Positions 1-8,010 of a DNA stretch of 34,848 nucleotides are shown here, piece by piece. The stretch lies in the NCBI GenBank assembly GCA_003165415.1, contig PLUC01000095.1, positions 1-34,848 of the forward strand. The letters run 5' to 3'. The notes below the pieces were generated by a model. That model made no database searches. It had not been told where the DNA came from and saw only the letters and a program-made list of their open reading frames with translations. Origin of the DNA: Holophagaceae bacterium. Its GTDB lineage: Bacteria; Acidobacteriota; Holophagae; Holophagales; Holophagaceae. The first letter of the stretch is position 1. Every line of letters begins with the position of its first letter. The position numbers and the translations under genes are program-made.

Positions 1-1660
1 AGACCAGGGTGGCGCCGGCCAGGATGACCGTGCCCGCGCGGGTGAGGAACAGCCGGCCCTTCTCCCACATATGGATGGCGGTGGCCTTCAGCACCGGCAT
101 GCGGTAGGGCGGCAGCTCCATGACGAAGGGTGTGCTCTCGCCCCGGAACAGGGTCAGGCGCAGCACCTTGCCCATGACCATGGCCAGGCCGAAGCCGAGG
201 ATGTGCAGGGCGATGATGGCCAGGGCCGCCTGCACCGGCCGGAAGAAGGTGCCCGCGATCAGGATGAACACCTGCAGCCGGGCCGAGCAGGACACCAGGG
301 GCGCCACCAGGATGGTGATGAAGCGGTCGGTCCTGGACTCGATGGTGCGGGTGGCCTGCACCGCAGGCACGTTGCAGCCGGTGCCCATGATCAGGGGGAT
401 GAAGCTCTTGCCGTGCAGGCCCATGAGGTGCATCAGCCGGTCCATCATGAACGCCGCCCGGGACATGTAGCCGGTGTCCTCCAGGAAGGAGATGCAGCCC
501 ATGAGGATCATGATCACCGGCACGAACACCACCACCGCGCCCACCCCGGGGATGATGCCGTCCACCAGCAGGCTGGTGAGCTCGCCGGTGGGCAGGTGCG
601 CCGCCGCCAGGTCATGGCACCAGGCGAAACCGGCGGTGATCCAGTCCTGGGGATACTGGCCCAGGACGAAGGTGAGGGTATACATCGCCGCCATGATGGC
701 GATGAAGATGGGCAGGCCCAGCCAGCGGTTGGTGAGCACCTGGTCCAGGCGGGTGGTCCACCCGTGCTGGGCCTCGTGGGAGTGCTTGAGCACTTCCGCC
801 ACCAGGCCGTGGGTGAACCCGTAGCGGCGCTCGGCGATCAGGGTGCCGGGGTCGGCGCCCAGGTGCTCCTCCAGGAACCGGGCGCTGGTCTGGCGCTGGG
901 TTTCCACGGCCTGGCGGGCGTGGCTGGCCTGGGCCAGGGCCAGGGCGTCCGGGGCGCGCTCCAGCAGGCCCAGGGCGAGCCAGCGGGGGATGCGCGCCTG
1001 GGCCAGCTCCTCGTCCCGGCGGATCTCCGCTTCCAGCTTCGTCAGCTCCCCTTCGATGTCGGGACCGAAGGAGGCGCGCACCGGCCAGACCCGCGGGTCA
1101 TCGCCCTGGGCCACGCTCAGGATGGCCGCCTTCAGTTCCGGCACCCCGTCCCCGCGGTTGCCCACGGTGGGGATCACCGGGCCTCCCAGCAGGGTCTGCA
1201 GCCCCTGGATGTCCAGGGTCACGCCCTGCCGCTCGGCGTCGTCCATCATGTTCAGGACGAACACCATGGGCTTCTTCAGCTCCAGCACCTGGGTGGTGAG
1301 GTAGAGGTTGCGCTCCAGGTTGGAGGCGTCCAGCACGTTGACGATCACGTCCACCACCGGCTCGCCCAGGAAGGACGCGGCGATCCGCTCGTCCTCGCTC
1401 TGGGCCGAGAGGGAGTAGGTGCCCGGGAGATCCACCACCTGGACCTCCACCCCGTCCTGCTGGAAGTGGCCGAAGCGCTTCTCCACCGTCACGCCGGGCC
1501 AGTTGGCCACGTGGTGCCGGGAACCGGTCAGCGCGTTGAAGATGGAGGTCTTGCCGCAGTTGGGGTTGCCGGCGATGGCCACCGTGGGCATCTTCGGCCC
1601 GGCGGCCGCTTCCGGGCCCTCCAGGACTTGGCTGGATTGGGGTGAATGCACTGGATCCAT
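1..1660 (-). CDS. feoB: Ferrous iron transporter B (FeoB), C-terminus cut by window edge
   Basis: Inner-membrane Fe(II) importer with an N-terminal G domain. About 553 codons are visible; the frame is open to base 1, so the last part of the transmembrane domain lies outside. The G1 loop GNPNCGKT is at residues 31-38, followed by the G2 region WPGVTVEK, G3 DLPGTYS and G4 NMMD. The membrane half shows the FeoB signatures [13 protein letters not shown] and [10 protein letters not shown] place the start at the ATG at 1660; an in-frame ATG 23 codons later ([11 protein letters not shown]) would give the more usual short N-terminus. No FeoA gene lies upstream; instead feoB is divergent from a histidine kinase across a 181-bp region carrying two inverted repeats, so it may be the first gene of its transcript. 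The frame and family are clear; only the start is uncertain. Confidence 0.95.
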   Translation of the reverse strand, partial: MDPVHSPQSSQVLEGPEAAAGPKMPTVAIAGNPNCGKTSIFNALTGSRHHVANWPGVTVEKRFGHFQQDGVEVQVVDLPGTYSLSAQSEDERIAASFLGEPVVDVIVNVLDASNLERNLYLTTQVLELKKPMVFVLNMMDDAERQGVTLDIQGLQTLLGGPVIPTVGNRGDGVPELKAAILSVAQGDDPRVWPVRASFGPDIEGELTKLEAEIRRDEELAQARIPRWLALGLLERAPDALALAQASHARQAVETQRQTSARFLEEHLGADPGTLIAERRYGFTHGLVAEVLKHSHEAQHGWTTRLDQVLTNRWLGLPIFIAIMAAMYTLTFVLGQYPQDWITAGFAWCHDLAAAHLPTGELTSLLVDGIIPGVGAVVVFVPVIMILMGCISFLEDTGYMSRAAFMMDRLMHLMGLHGKSFIPLIMGTGCNVPAVQATRTIESRTDRFITILVAPLVSCSARLQVFILIAGTFFRPVQAALAIIALHILGFGLAMVMGKVLRLTLFRGESTPFVMELPPYRMPVLKATAIHMWEKGRLFLTRAGTVILAGATLV

Positions 1661-1728
1661 TGGCTGGCCCTTCCCGGCAGGGGAAATTGAAGAGGTCGAA
1701 GTCGTTTTGCCCTCGATCCATGCTAATT

Positions 1729-1741
1729 GAGACGTCGTCTC
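1729..1741. promoter_or_regulatory. Inverted repeat in feoB/kinase intergenic region
   Basis: Perfect 6-bp arms GAGACG/CGTCTC around one base, about 70 bp upstream of the feoB start. An outer TTGAG (1727-1731) is matched by CTCAA (1745-1749). It could be an operator for feoB. It does not resemble a Fur box, and the regulator is unknown. Confidence 0.35.
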
Positions 1742-1777
1742 TTTCTCAAGGGAAAAGCATTTGGCGATCCCAACAAA

Positions 1778-1791
1778 GTGATGGAAATCAC
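1778..1791. promoter_or_regulatory. CRP/FNR-like palindrome GTGA-N6-TCAC
   Basis: The sequence GTGATGGAAATCAC is a perfect palindrome apart from its centre. It matches the GTGA-N6-TCAC core of CRP-type sites and, read as GTGAT-N4-ATCAC, is one base per half from the FNR consensus. It lies 50 bp upstream of the kinase ATG and 117 bp upstream of the feoB start. An FNR/CRP-family regulator would suit an Fe(II) transporter used under low oxygen. This is motif evidence only. Confidence 0.4.
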
Positions 1792-1806
1792 GGCGATCGC
1801 CTTGTT

Positions 1807-1836
1807 TTGAGAACTGGACTCGGAATCTGCTAAAAT
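1807..1836 (+). promoter_or_regulatory. Sigma-70-like promoter of histidine kinase
   Basis: TTGAGA (1807-1812), 18-bp spacer, TAAAAT (1831-1836). The -10 box ends only five bases before the kinase ATG at 1842, so transcription would start at or next to the start codon and the mRNA would be leaderless. Confidence 0.5.
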
Positions 1837-1841
1837 GACTC

Positions 1842-3026
1842 ATGTTGAATCAATCCGAAGCTGGAATGGCCCCCTGGCCGCTGGTCGAGCGGCGGGCGGC
1901 GGATCCGCGCTTGGCGGAGGAACTGGCCGAGCTCAGGGGCTACAAGGCGGCCATGGACGCCCACGCCATCGTGGCGGTGACCGACCTCCAGGGGCGGATC
2001 ACCTACGCCAACGACATGTTCTGCGCCATCTCCCGCTACTCCCGGGAGGAGCTGCTGGGGCGGGACCACCGCATCATCAACAGCGGCCACCATCCCAAGG
2101 CCTTCTTCGCCGACTTGTGGCGGACCATCCTGGCCGGCCAGGTCTGGAAGGGGGAGATCCAGAACCGGGCCAAGGACGGCACCTGCTACTGGGTGGACAC
2201 GACCGTCGTCCCGCTCCCGGGCGCCGACGGGAAGCCCAGGCAGTTCGTGGCCATCCGGGCCGACATCACCCAGCGCAAGCTGGGCGAGGAGGCCCTGCGC
2301 CTGTCCCAGAAGCTGGAGAGCCTGGGCGTGCTGGCGGGCGGGATCGCCCACGACTTCAACAACCTGCTCACCAGCATCCTGGGCAACTGCAACATGGCCG
2401 CCATGGGCCTGCCTGAGGCGAGCCCGGCGCACGGCCACCTCGCCCAGATCGAGAAGGCCTCGCTGCGGGCGGCCGACCTCACCCGGCAGATGCTGGCCTA
2501 CGCAGGCAAGGCCAGGGCCGCCATGGAGAAGGTGGACCTCAACTGGCTGCTGCTGGGGCTGCGCCCGCTGGTGGAGGCCGCCGCGGCCCCCGGCGCGGAC
2601 CTCCGGTTCGAGCTGGCGCCGCAGCTCCCCGAGATCCTGGGCGACCCCTCCCAACTGCAGCAGGTGGTCATGAACCTGGTCACCAACGCCCGGGAGGCCA
2701 TGGGCGAGGGGGGCCGCGGGACCATCACCGTGCGCACCGGGGAGCAGGTGCTGGAGCGGGAGGCGGTGAACAGCGCCGCGCCGGCCATTCCCATCCCGCC
2801 CGGGCGCTACGTGACCCTGGAGGTGGCCGACACTGGCTGCGGCATCCCCCCGGACATCCTCGGCCGGATCTTCGATCCCTTCTTCTCCACCAAGTTCCTC
2901 GGGCGGGGGCTGGGCCTCTCGGCGCTCCTGGGGATGCTGCGCGGCCACGGCGGGAGCGTCCAGGTCCAGAGCGAACCGGGGCAGGGCTCCCGCTTCCGCC
3001 TGTTCCTGCCGGTACCGGACCCGTAA
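1842..3026 (+). CDS. Soluble PAS-domain sensor histidine kinase
   Basis: Two-component sensor kinase of 394 residues with no membrane segment, so it should sense a cytoplasmic cue. A PAS domain spans about 35-145 (VTDLQGRITYAND, ending VAIRADITQRK). It is followed by a dimerisation helix with the phosphoacceptor in GIAHDFNN (His170). The ATPase domain shows an N box around 278-287 (VMNLVTNAREAM), G1 DTGCGIP (330-336), F box FDPFFST (344-350) and G2 GRGLGLS (354-360). No receiver domain or partner regulator gene is adjacent, so it is probably an orphan. The ATG at 1842 has no Shine-Dalgarno but sits just after a good promoter; an in-frame ATG at 1866 is the alternative. The signal is unknown. 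Confidence 0.92.
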   Translation: MLNQSEAGMAPWPLVERRAADPRLAEELAELRGYKAAMDAHAIVAVTDLQGRITYANDMFCAISRYSREELLGRDHRIINSGHHPKAFFADLWRTILAGQVWKGEIQNRAKDGTCYWVDTTVVPLPGADGKPRQFVAIRADITQRKLGEEALRLSQKLESLGVLAGGIAHDFNNLLTSILGNCNMAAMGLPEASPAHGHLAQIEKASLRAADLTRQMLAYAGKARAAMEKVDLNWLLLGLRPLVEAAAAPGADLRFELAPQLPEILGDPSQLQQVVMNLVTNAREAMGEGGRGTITVRTGEQVLEREAVNSAAPAIPIPPGRYVTLEVADTGCGIPPDILGRIFDPFFSTKFLGRGLGLSALLGMLRGHGGSVQVQSEPGQGSRFRLFLPVPDP

Positions 3027-3088
3027 CAATGGTGTTAAGCCCTCCAGGAGCGCTGGATTATTGCCCGGCGCCTGGATAAGATCCAGCC

Positions 3089-3256
3089 ATGGCCTCCAAA
3101 AAACGCCTTGAGAAACCCCTTTCGCCGGCCGAAGCGCGCGCGGTGAAGTTCATGGCGGCGCGGCTCCGGGAGGACCAGGCCCGCTACGAGGCATTCCTGG
3201 CTACCCTGGATCCTCGGCAGCGGCGCGACCTGGGCTGCGCCGTGGAGACGGAATGA
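3089..3256 (+). CDS. Small hypothetical protein translationally coupled to aroA
   Basis: 55 codons starting MASKKRLEKPLSP, basic at the N-terminus and then helix-prone and charged, with no signal peptide or membrane segment. Its TGA overlaps the aroA ATG as ATGA, a typical coupling arrangement and the main argument that it is real. A hairpin (CTGGAT-AAG-ATCCAG, 3072-3086) and a -10-like TAAGAT (3077-3082) lie directly before the ATG; there is no clear ribosome site, so it may be leaderless. I do not recognise the family. Confidence 0.6.
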   Translation: MASKKRLEKPLSPAEARAVKFMAARLREDQARYEAFLATLDPRQRRDLGCAVETE

Positions 3257-4491
3257 TGCATGTCCCACCCGGATCCGTGCGCGGTCGCCTGCGGGCGCCC
3301 GCATCCAAGAGCCACCTGCAGCGGGTGATCCTGGCCGCCTCCCTGGCGGACGGGGAGTGCCGGATCCTGGATCCGGGCCGCTCCGCCGACGGCCAGGCCT
3401 GCCTGGGGGTGATCCGCGCCATGGGCGCCCAGGTGGCGCAGGAGGGCAACCTGCTGCGCATCCTGGGCGGCGGCCCGGTGCGCTCCCGGATCCTGCACTG
3501 CGGCGAATCGGGCTTCTGCCTGCGGGCCTCGGCGGCGGTGGCGGCCCTGGGCGAGGTGAGCTTCACCCTGACGGGGCAGGGCTCCCTGGCCACCCGGCCC
3601 ATGGCCATGGTCCTGGACCCGCTGGTGCAGCTGGGCGCCCTGTGCGCCACCCGGGGCGGCCTGGCCCCCATCACCGTGCGCGGGCCCCTGCGCGGCGGCC
3701 GGGCCCTGGTGGACGGCAGCGCCAGCAGCCAGTTCCTCAGCGGCCTGCTGCTGGCCCTGCCCCGGGCCGGGGCGGACAGCGAACTGGAGGTCAGCGGGCT
3801 GCGCAGCCTGCCCTACGTGCGCATGACCCTGGACGTGCTGGCCGCGTTCGGGGCCCAGGTCGAGGCCGAGCCTGACTTCAGCCGGTTCCGGGTCCGGGGC
3901 GGCCAGCGCTACCATCCGGTGGAACTGCAGGTGGAAGGGGACTGGTCCGGGGCGGCCTTCCTGCTGGTGGCGGGGGCCGTGGCCGGGGAGGTCACGGTGG
4001 ACGGGCTGGATCCCGCCTCGGCCCAGGCGGACCGGGCCATCCTGCAGGCCCTGGCCGCCGCCGGCGCCCGGGTGGAGTGGCAGGGCGCCGCGCTCCGGGC
4101 CGGGCAGGGCGACCTGCGCGCCTTCGAGTTCGACGCCACCGACTGCCCGGACCTGTTCCCGCCCCTGGCCGCCCTGGCCTGCCACGCCCGGGGCACCAGC
4201 CGCATCGCCGGGGTCGCCCGGCTCGGGCACAAGGAGAGCGACCGCGGGGCGGCCCTGGTCTCGGAGCTGTCCGCCCTGGGAGCCGCGCTCCAGGTGCGGG
4301 ACGGCGCCCTGGAGATCACCGGCGGGCCCCTGGAGGGCGGCACCGTCGATCCCCACAACGACCACCGCATGGCCATGGCCTGCGCGGTGGCTGGCCTCCG
4401 GTCCCGCTATGGTGTGAAGATGGAAGGCGAGGCCTGCGTGGCCAAGTCCTATCCGGAATTCTTCCAGGCGCTGGAATCCCTTCGAGGCTGA
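3253..4491 (+). CDS. aroA: 3-phosphoshikimate 1-carboxyvinyltransferase (EPSP synthase)
   Basis: Joins phosphoenolpyruvate to shikimate-3-phosphate, the sixth shikimate-pathway step, in the cytoplasm. 412 residues, near the usual 420-430. Visible signatures are SKSHLQR (18-24), GSASSQFLSG (about 155-164), DCPDLFPPLA with the likely catalytic Asp297, KESDR (327-331) and DHRMAM (370-375). The second substrate loop reads GESGFCLR (84-91) rather than the NAGTAMRPL of E. coli, so this belongs to a more divergent branch. The start is ATG 3253, overlapping the stop of the small upstream ORF; a second ATG follows at once at 3256, and GGAG lies just upstream. aroC begins 2 bp after its stop. Confidence 0.95.
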   Translation: MMHVPPGSVRGRLRAPASKSHLQRVILAASLADGECRILDPGRSADGQACLGVIRAMGAQVAQEGNLLRILGGGPVRSRILHCGESGFCLRASAAVAALGEVSFTLTGQGSLATRPMAMVLDPLVQLGALCATRGGLAPITVRGPLRGGRALVDGSASSQFLSGLLLALPRAGADSELEVSGLRSLPYVRMTLDVLAAFGAQVEAEPDFSRFRVRGGQRYHPVELQVEGDWSGAAFLLVAGAVAGEVTVDGLDPASAQADRAILQALAAAGARVEWQGAALRAGQGDLRAFEFDATDCPDLFPPLAALACHARGTSRIAGVARLGHKESDRGAALVSELSALGAALQVRDGALEITGGPLEGGTVDPHNDHRMAMACAVAGLRSRYGVKMEGEACVAKSYPEFFQALESLRG

Positions 4492-4493
4492 CC

Positions 4494-5489
4494 ATGAACA
4501 CCCTAGGCCGCAGTTTCCGCCTCTCCATCCTGGGCGAGTCCCACGGGCCCTGCGTCGGCATCCTGCTGGACGGGTGCCCGGCGGGCCTGGCCCTGGACCC
4601 GGCGGACTTCGCCGCGGACATGGAACGGCGGCGGGGCGGGGGCGCCCCCGGCACCACCCCGCGCCGGGAGGACGACCTGCCCATCTTCCAGACCGGGGTC
4701 CACCAGGGCCGGAGCACCGGCGCGCCGATCCTCATCCTGTTCGAGAACAAGCAGGTGGATTCCAGCGCCTACGAGGCCGTCAAGAGCATCCCGCGGCCCG
4801 GCCACGCGGACTGGGTGGCCCTGAAGAAATACGGCGGGTTCGCCGACATGCGCGGCAGCGGCCATTTCTCCGGGCGGCTGACCACGGCCCTGGTGGCGGC
4901 CGGGGTGGTGGCCAAGAAGCTGCTGGCGCCAGCGCGGGTTTCGGCCCGGCTGCTGGAGGCCGGCGGCAGCCCCGACATCGAGCGGGCGGTGGCGGAGGCC
5001 ATGGCGGCCCAGGATTCGGTGGGCGGGCTGGTGGAGTGCCGGGTGCGGGACCTGCCCCCGGGGCTGGGGGAACCCTTCTTCGACTCGGTGGAGTCGCTGA
5101 TCGCCCATGCGGTGTTCGCCATTCCCGCCATCAAGGGCATCGAGTTCGGGGACGGCTTCCAGGCCAGCCGGATGCGCGGCAGCCAGGTCAACGACCTGCT
5201 GGAGGACGCCGACGGGCGCACCGCCAGCAACCACGCCGGCGGGATCAACGGCGGCATCAGCAACGGCAACGAGCTGGTGTTCCGGGTGGCGGTGAAGCCC
5301 ACCTCCAGCATCCGCGCCGCCCAGCTGACCCTGGACCTGAAGACCAACCAGCCCGCCCTGCTGTCCATGGGCGGCCGGCACGACGCCTGCATCGCCCTGC
5401 GCGCGCCGGTGGTGGTGGAGGCGGCCGCCGCCGCGGTGCTGGCGGATCTCTTGATGCTGGAAGGCTTGCTGCCGCGGATCATGCCGTAG
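4494..5489 (+). CDS. aroC: Chorismate synthase
   Basis: Converts EPSP to chorismate using reduced FMN, completing the shikimate pathway begun by the preceding aroA. The ATG is 2 bp after the aroA stop, with GAGG six bases upstream. The product is 331 residues, somewhat short beside about 350-360 for typical homologues, yet the conserved blocks are all present: GESHGPCVGILLDG near the N-terminus, RPGHADW, GSGHFSGRLT, NHAGGINGGISNGN and GRHDACIALRAPVVVEA. It ends GLLPRIMP without a long tail. The gene order aroA-aroC and tight spacing indicate one transcript. Confidence 0.96.
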   Translation: MNTLGRSFRLSILGESHGPCVGILLDGCPAGLALDPADFAADMERRRGGGAPGTTPRREDDLPIFQTGVHQGRSTGAPILILFENKQVDSSAYEAVKSIPRPGHADWVALKKYGGFADMRGSGHFSGRLTTALVAAGVVAKKLLAPARVSARLLEAGGSPDIERAVAEAMAAQDSVGGLVECRVRDLPPGLGEPFFDSVESLIAHAVFAIPAIKGIEFGDGFQASRMRGSQVNDLLEDADGRTASNHAGGINGGISNGNELVFRVAVKPTSSIRAAQLTLDLKTNQPALLSMGGRHDACIALRAPVVVEAAAAAVLADLLMLEGLLPRIMP

Positions 5490-5502
5490 CCGAGGAGTCC
5501 CG

Positions 5503-6405
5503 ATGTTCTGGGCCGTGGCCATGTTCCTCACGACACTCTGCTGGGCCGGCGCCTTCATCGCCGCCAAGGTCGGCGTGCGCTCGGCCTCGCCGCTGGCGCT
5601 CACCTACTTCCGCTTCCTGGTCGCGGCGGCCTGCCTCTACGGCTACGCGCGCGCCATGCGCATCCCGCTGCGGATCCGGGCGCGGGACTGGGGGGTCATG
5701 CTCCAGCTGGGCTTCGTGGGCATGGTCTGCTACCACCTGCTGTTCTTCGAGGCGCTGCGCACTACCACCGCCATCAAGGCCTCCATGATCATGGCCACCA
5801 ACCCGCTGATGATCGCCGTCCTGGCGGTCTTCCTGGCGGGGGAGCGCATGGGCCGGGCCAAGGTGGTCTGCATCCTCGCGGCCCTGCTGGGCGTCCTGCT
5901 GACCATCAGCCGCTGGAACCTGGCGCGGCTGGCCCAGGGCCATGCCGCCCCCGGGGACCTGATCATGCTGGTGGCGGTGGTGTGCTGGTCCCTGTACTCG
6001 GTCCTGGTCCGGCGCTACGTGGGCCGCTTCGATCCGGTGGTGACCACATTCTACAGTTTCGTCACCTGCGTCATCCTGCTCACCCCGTTCGAGGCCTGGG
6101 AAGTGGCCTCGGGAGCCAGCCACATCCGGCTCGACGGCTGGCTGGCCATCGCCTACATGGGCGTGTTCCCCACCTTCTTCGGCTACACGGTGATGCAGCA
6201 GGGCATCAAGCACCTGGGGCTCAGCCGCACGGCCCTGTACGTGAACCTGGTGCCGGTGTTCGCCATGTTCATGGCGGTGCTGCTGCTGCACGAAGCCTTC
6301 TTCCCGCTCAACGCGGTGAGCGCCGCCCTGATCATCGCCGCGGTCATGAGCTACTCGCTGCTCGGACCCAGGACCCCGAAGCCATTGGCGCAAGGGCCAG
6401 CCTAG
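5503..6405 (+). CDS. EamA/DMT-superfamily transporter
   Basis: Inner-membrane permease of 300 residues with about ten hydrophobic helices arranged as two EamA halves, roughly 1-140 and 150-295. Typical features are an N-terminal helix with CWAGAFIAAK and the conserved stretch TTAIKASMIMATNPLMIAVLAVF. Family members export amino acids or other metabolites; the substrate cannot be read from sequence. It starts 13 bp after aroC with GAGGAG seven bases upstream, so it may be co-transcribed with the aromatic pathway genes, which makes an aromatic metabolite a conceivable cargo (inference). Its last 62 bp overlap the end of lysC on the other strand. Confidence 0.9.
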   Translation: MFWAVAMFLTTLCWAGAFIAAKVGVRSASPLALTYFRFLVAAACLYGYARAMRIPLRIRARDWGVMLQLGFVGMVCYHLLFFEALRTTTAIKASMIMATNPLMIAVLAVFLAGERMGRAKVVCILAALLGVLLTISRWNLARLAQGHAAPGDLIMLVAVVCWSLYSVLVRRYVGRFDPVVTTFYSFVTCVILLTPFEAWEVASGASHIRLDGWLAIAYMGVFPTFFGYTVMQQGIKHLGLSRTALYVNLVPVFAMFMAVLLLHEAFFPLNAVSAALIIAAVMSYSLLGPRTPKPLAQGPA

Positions 6406-7777
6406 CCGCAGGTTTGGTCCTCGGGGCGCTCTTCGCCGGGGGATTGGGGAACAGGGCCGCGTGCAGGGCCCTCAGCGCCGCGCCGGCGTCCTCCTGGCGC
6501 ACCACGAAGCTCAGGTTGGTCTCGTTGGCGCCCATGCTGATCAGTTCGACGTTGATGGCCTCCAGGGCGCCGAAGCAGTGGCCGGAGATGCCGGGGGTGC
6601 GCTTGAGCCGCTCGCCGACGACGGCCACGATGGCCCGGCCCCGCGCCACGCCCACGTTGCCGAACCCGGCCAGGTCCCTCAGCAGGCCTTCCAGGGGCGC
6701 GGCGCCATCCACCGTGAGGGAGACGCTCCCTCCGGTGGTGGCGATGAGGTCGATGCTGATGTGGTGGCGGGAGAACACCTGGAACAGCCCGGCCTTGGCC
6801 TGGAAGCCGTCCTGGTCGAGCCCGGCGCCGGTGTTGATGGTGAGCACGGTGACGGGGCCCCGCTGGGCCAGGGCGGTGACGGAGCGGTGGGTGCGCGCCT
6901 CGGCGGTGATGGTGGTGAAATGGCCCCGGGGCCGGCGGGTGGAGCGCACCGTGACCGGGATGCCGGCGGCCATGGCCGGCTGGATGGTGGCCGGGTGCAG
7001 CACCTTGGCGCCGAACGCCGCCAGCTCCGAGGCCTCCTTGAAGCTCAGCTGGGCGATGGGCCGGGCCCCGGGCACCACCCGGGGATCGCAGGTGAGCACC
7101 CCCTCCACGTCGGTCCAGATCTGGATATCCGAGGCCCCCAGAGCGGCGCCGAACAGGGCCGCGCTGAAATCGCTGCCGCCCCGGCCCAGGGTGGTGGTGA
7201 CGCCGCCGGCGGTGGCGCCGATGTAGCCCTGGGTCACCACCGTCCGGCCGGCGCCCAGCAGGGGTGCCAGGTGCCGCCCGGCCAGGGCCGGGATCTCCTC
7301 CTGCCGGGGCCGGGCGGAGCCGAAGCCGTCATCGGTGCGCAGCACGGTGCGGGCGTCCACCCAGGCGGCCCCCAGGTGGGCGGCCAGGATCCGGGTGGAA
7401 AGGCGCTCGCCGATGCTGGCGATGGCGTCCATGCTCCTCGGGCTGAGCTCGCCCAGCATGGCCACGCCGCGCAGCCGCAGGTCCAGCTCCCCGCCCAGCT
7501 CCGCCAGGGCCTGGTCCAGGGACGCGGGCAGGCCGTCCGGGAACAAGTCCCGGGCGATGCCGAGATGGCGCGCCATGAGGCTCCGGTGCAGTTCCAGGGC
7601 CGCGGGCAGATCGCCCCGCTCGGCCCGGCGGCCCGCCTCGAACAGCGCGTCGGTGGTCCCGCCGGTGGCCGAGAGCACCACCAGGGGCGCCCGGGGCGAC
7701 TGCGCCGCCAGCGCCGCGGCCTCGCGCATGCGGTCGGCGTCCGCCACCGAACTGCCGCCGAATTTCATGACGATCAT
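6344..7777 (-). CDS. lysC: Aspartate kinase (LysC type)
   Basis: Phosphorylates aspartate, the first step towards lysine, methionine, threonine and diaminopimelate. 477 residues from MIVMKFGGSSVAD. The kinase domain (about 1-285) shows KFGGSS, SIGERLSTR, GGVTTTLGRGGSDFSAAL and WTDVEGVLTCDPR. Two ACT-type regulatory domains follow (FQVFSRHHISIDLIATTGGSVSL and the GANETNLSFVV region), as in feedback-inhibited monofunctional LysC. The start at 7777 has GGGGGAA eight bases upstream; ATG 7768 is also possible. The last ~28 residues, rich in Pro, Ala and Ser, extend beyond the usual end and are encoded opposite the 3' end of the EamA gene. I looked upstream for a lysine riboswitch and saw none. Confidence 0.94.
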   Translation of the reverse strand: MIVMKFGGSSVADADRMREAAALAAQSPRAPLVVLSATGGTTDALFEAGRRAERGDLPAALELHRSLMARHLGIARDLFPDGLPASLDQALAELGGELDLRLRGVAMLGELSPRSMDAIASIGERLSTRILAAHLGAAWVDARTVLRTDDGFGSARPRQEEIPALAGRHLAPLLGAGRTVVTQGYIGATAGGVTTTLGRGGSDFSAALFGAALGASDIQIWTDVEGVLTCDPRVVPGARPIAQLSFKEASELAAFGAKVLHPATIQPAMAAGIPVTVRSTRRPRGHFTTITAEARTHRSVTALAQRGPVTVLTINTGAGLDQDGFQAKAGLFQVFSRHHISIDLIATTGGSVSLTVDGAAPLEGLLRDLAGFGNVGVARGRAIVAVVGERLKRTPGISGHCFGALEAINVELISMGANETNLSFVVRQEDAGAALRALHAALFPNPPAKSAPRTKPAARLALAPMASGSWVRAASSS

Positions 7778-7975
7778 TCCTGCATTTCCCCCGTGGTCCG
7801 GCTGGGGAGGCTCCTGGGAAGGATCTGAGCACATGAACACGAAAGGTCTCCTGTCTGGCCGCGGGTGGATCGTGGGACCCGGCGTTCCAGAAGCAAGGAT
7901 CGGCTCGGGATGGTCAAGATAGTGTCAACTGTGCCGGCCCTTGCGTAAAGAAATGGTCATCATTTTCGGTTCGTC

Positions 7976-7981
7976 TACAAT
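7976..7981 (+). promoter_or_regulatory. -10 box candidate for alpha/beta hydrolase
   Basis: TACAAT, 29 bp upstream of the hydrolase ATG. No good -35 hexamer sits 16-18 bp before it, so only the -10 is proposed. Confidence 0.3.
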
Positions 7982-8010
7982 GTCCTCCAGCCCGGTCCCG
8001 GAAGGTGCCC

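Noticed and set aside
71-1645. Long plus-strand open frame opposite feoB
   Set aside because: The reading is rich in His, Gly and Arg without any domain; it is the antisense of the well-supported feoB frame.
1098-1721. Minus-strand 207-codon frame at the feoB start
   Set aside because: It reads feoB out of frame; FeoB motifs appear only in the frame starting at 1660.
1792-1801. GGCGATCGCC palindrome as an operator
   Set aside because: Short GC-rich GATC palindromes are common in high-GC genomes; nothing ties this one to regulation.
7778-8010. Lysine riboswitch upstream of lysC
   Set aside because: I looked for the multi-helix lysine-element pattern and a following terminator on the minus strand and saw only short, unconvincing inverted repeats.
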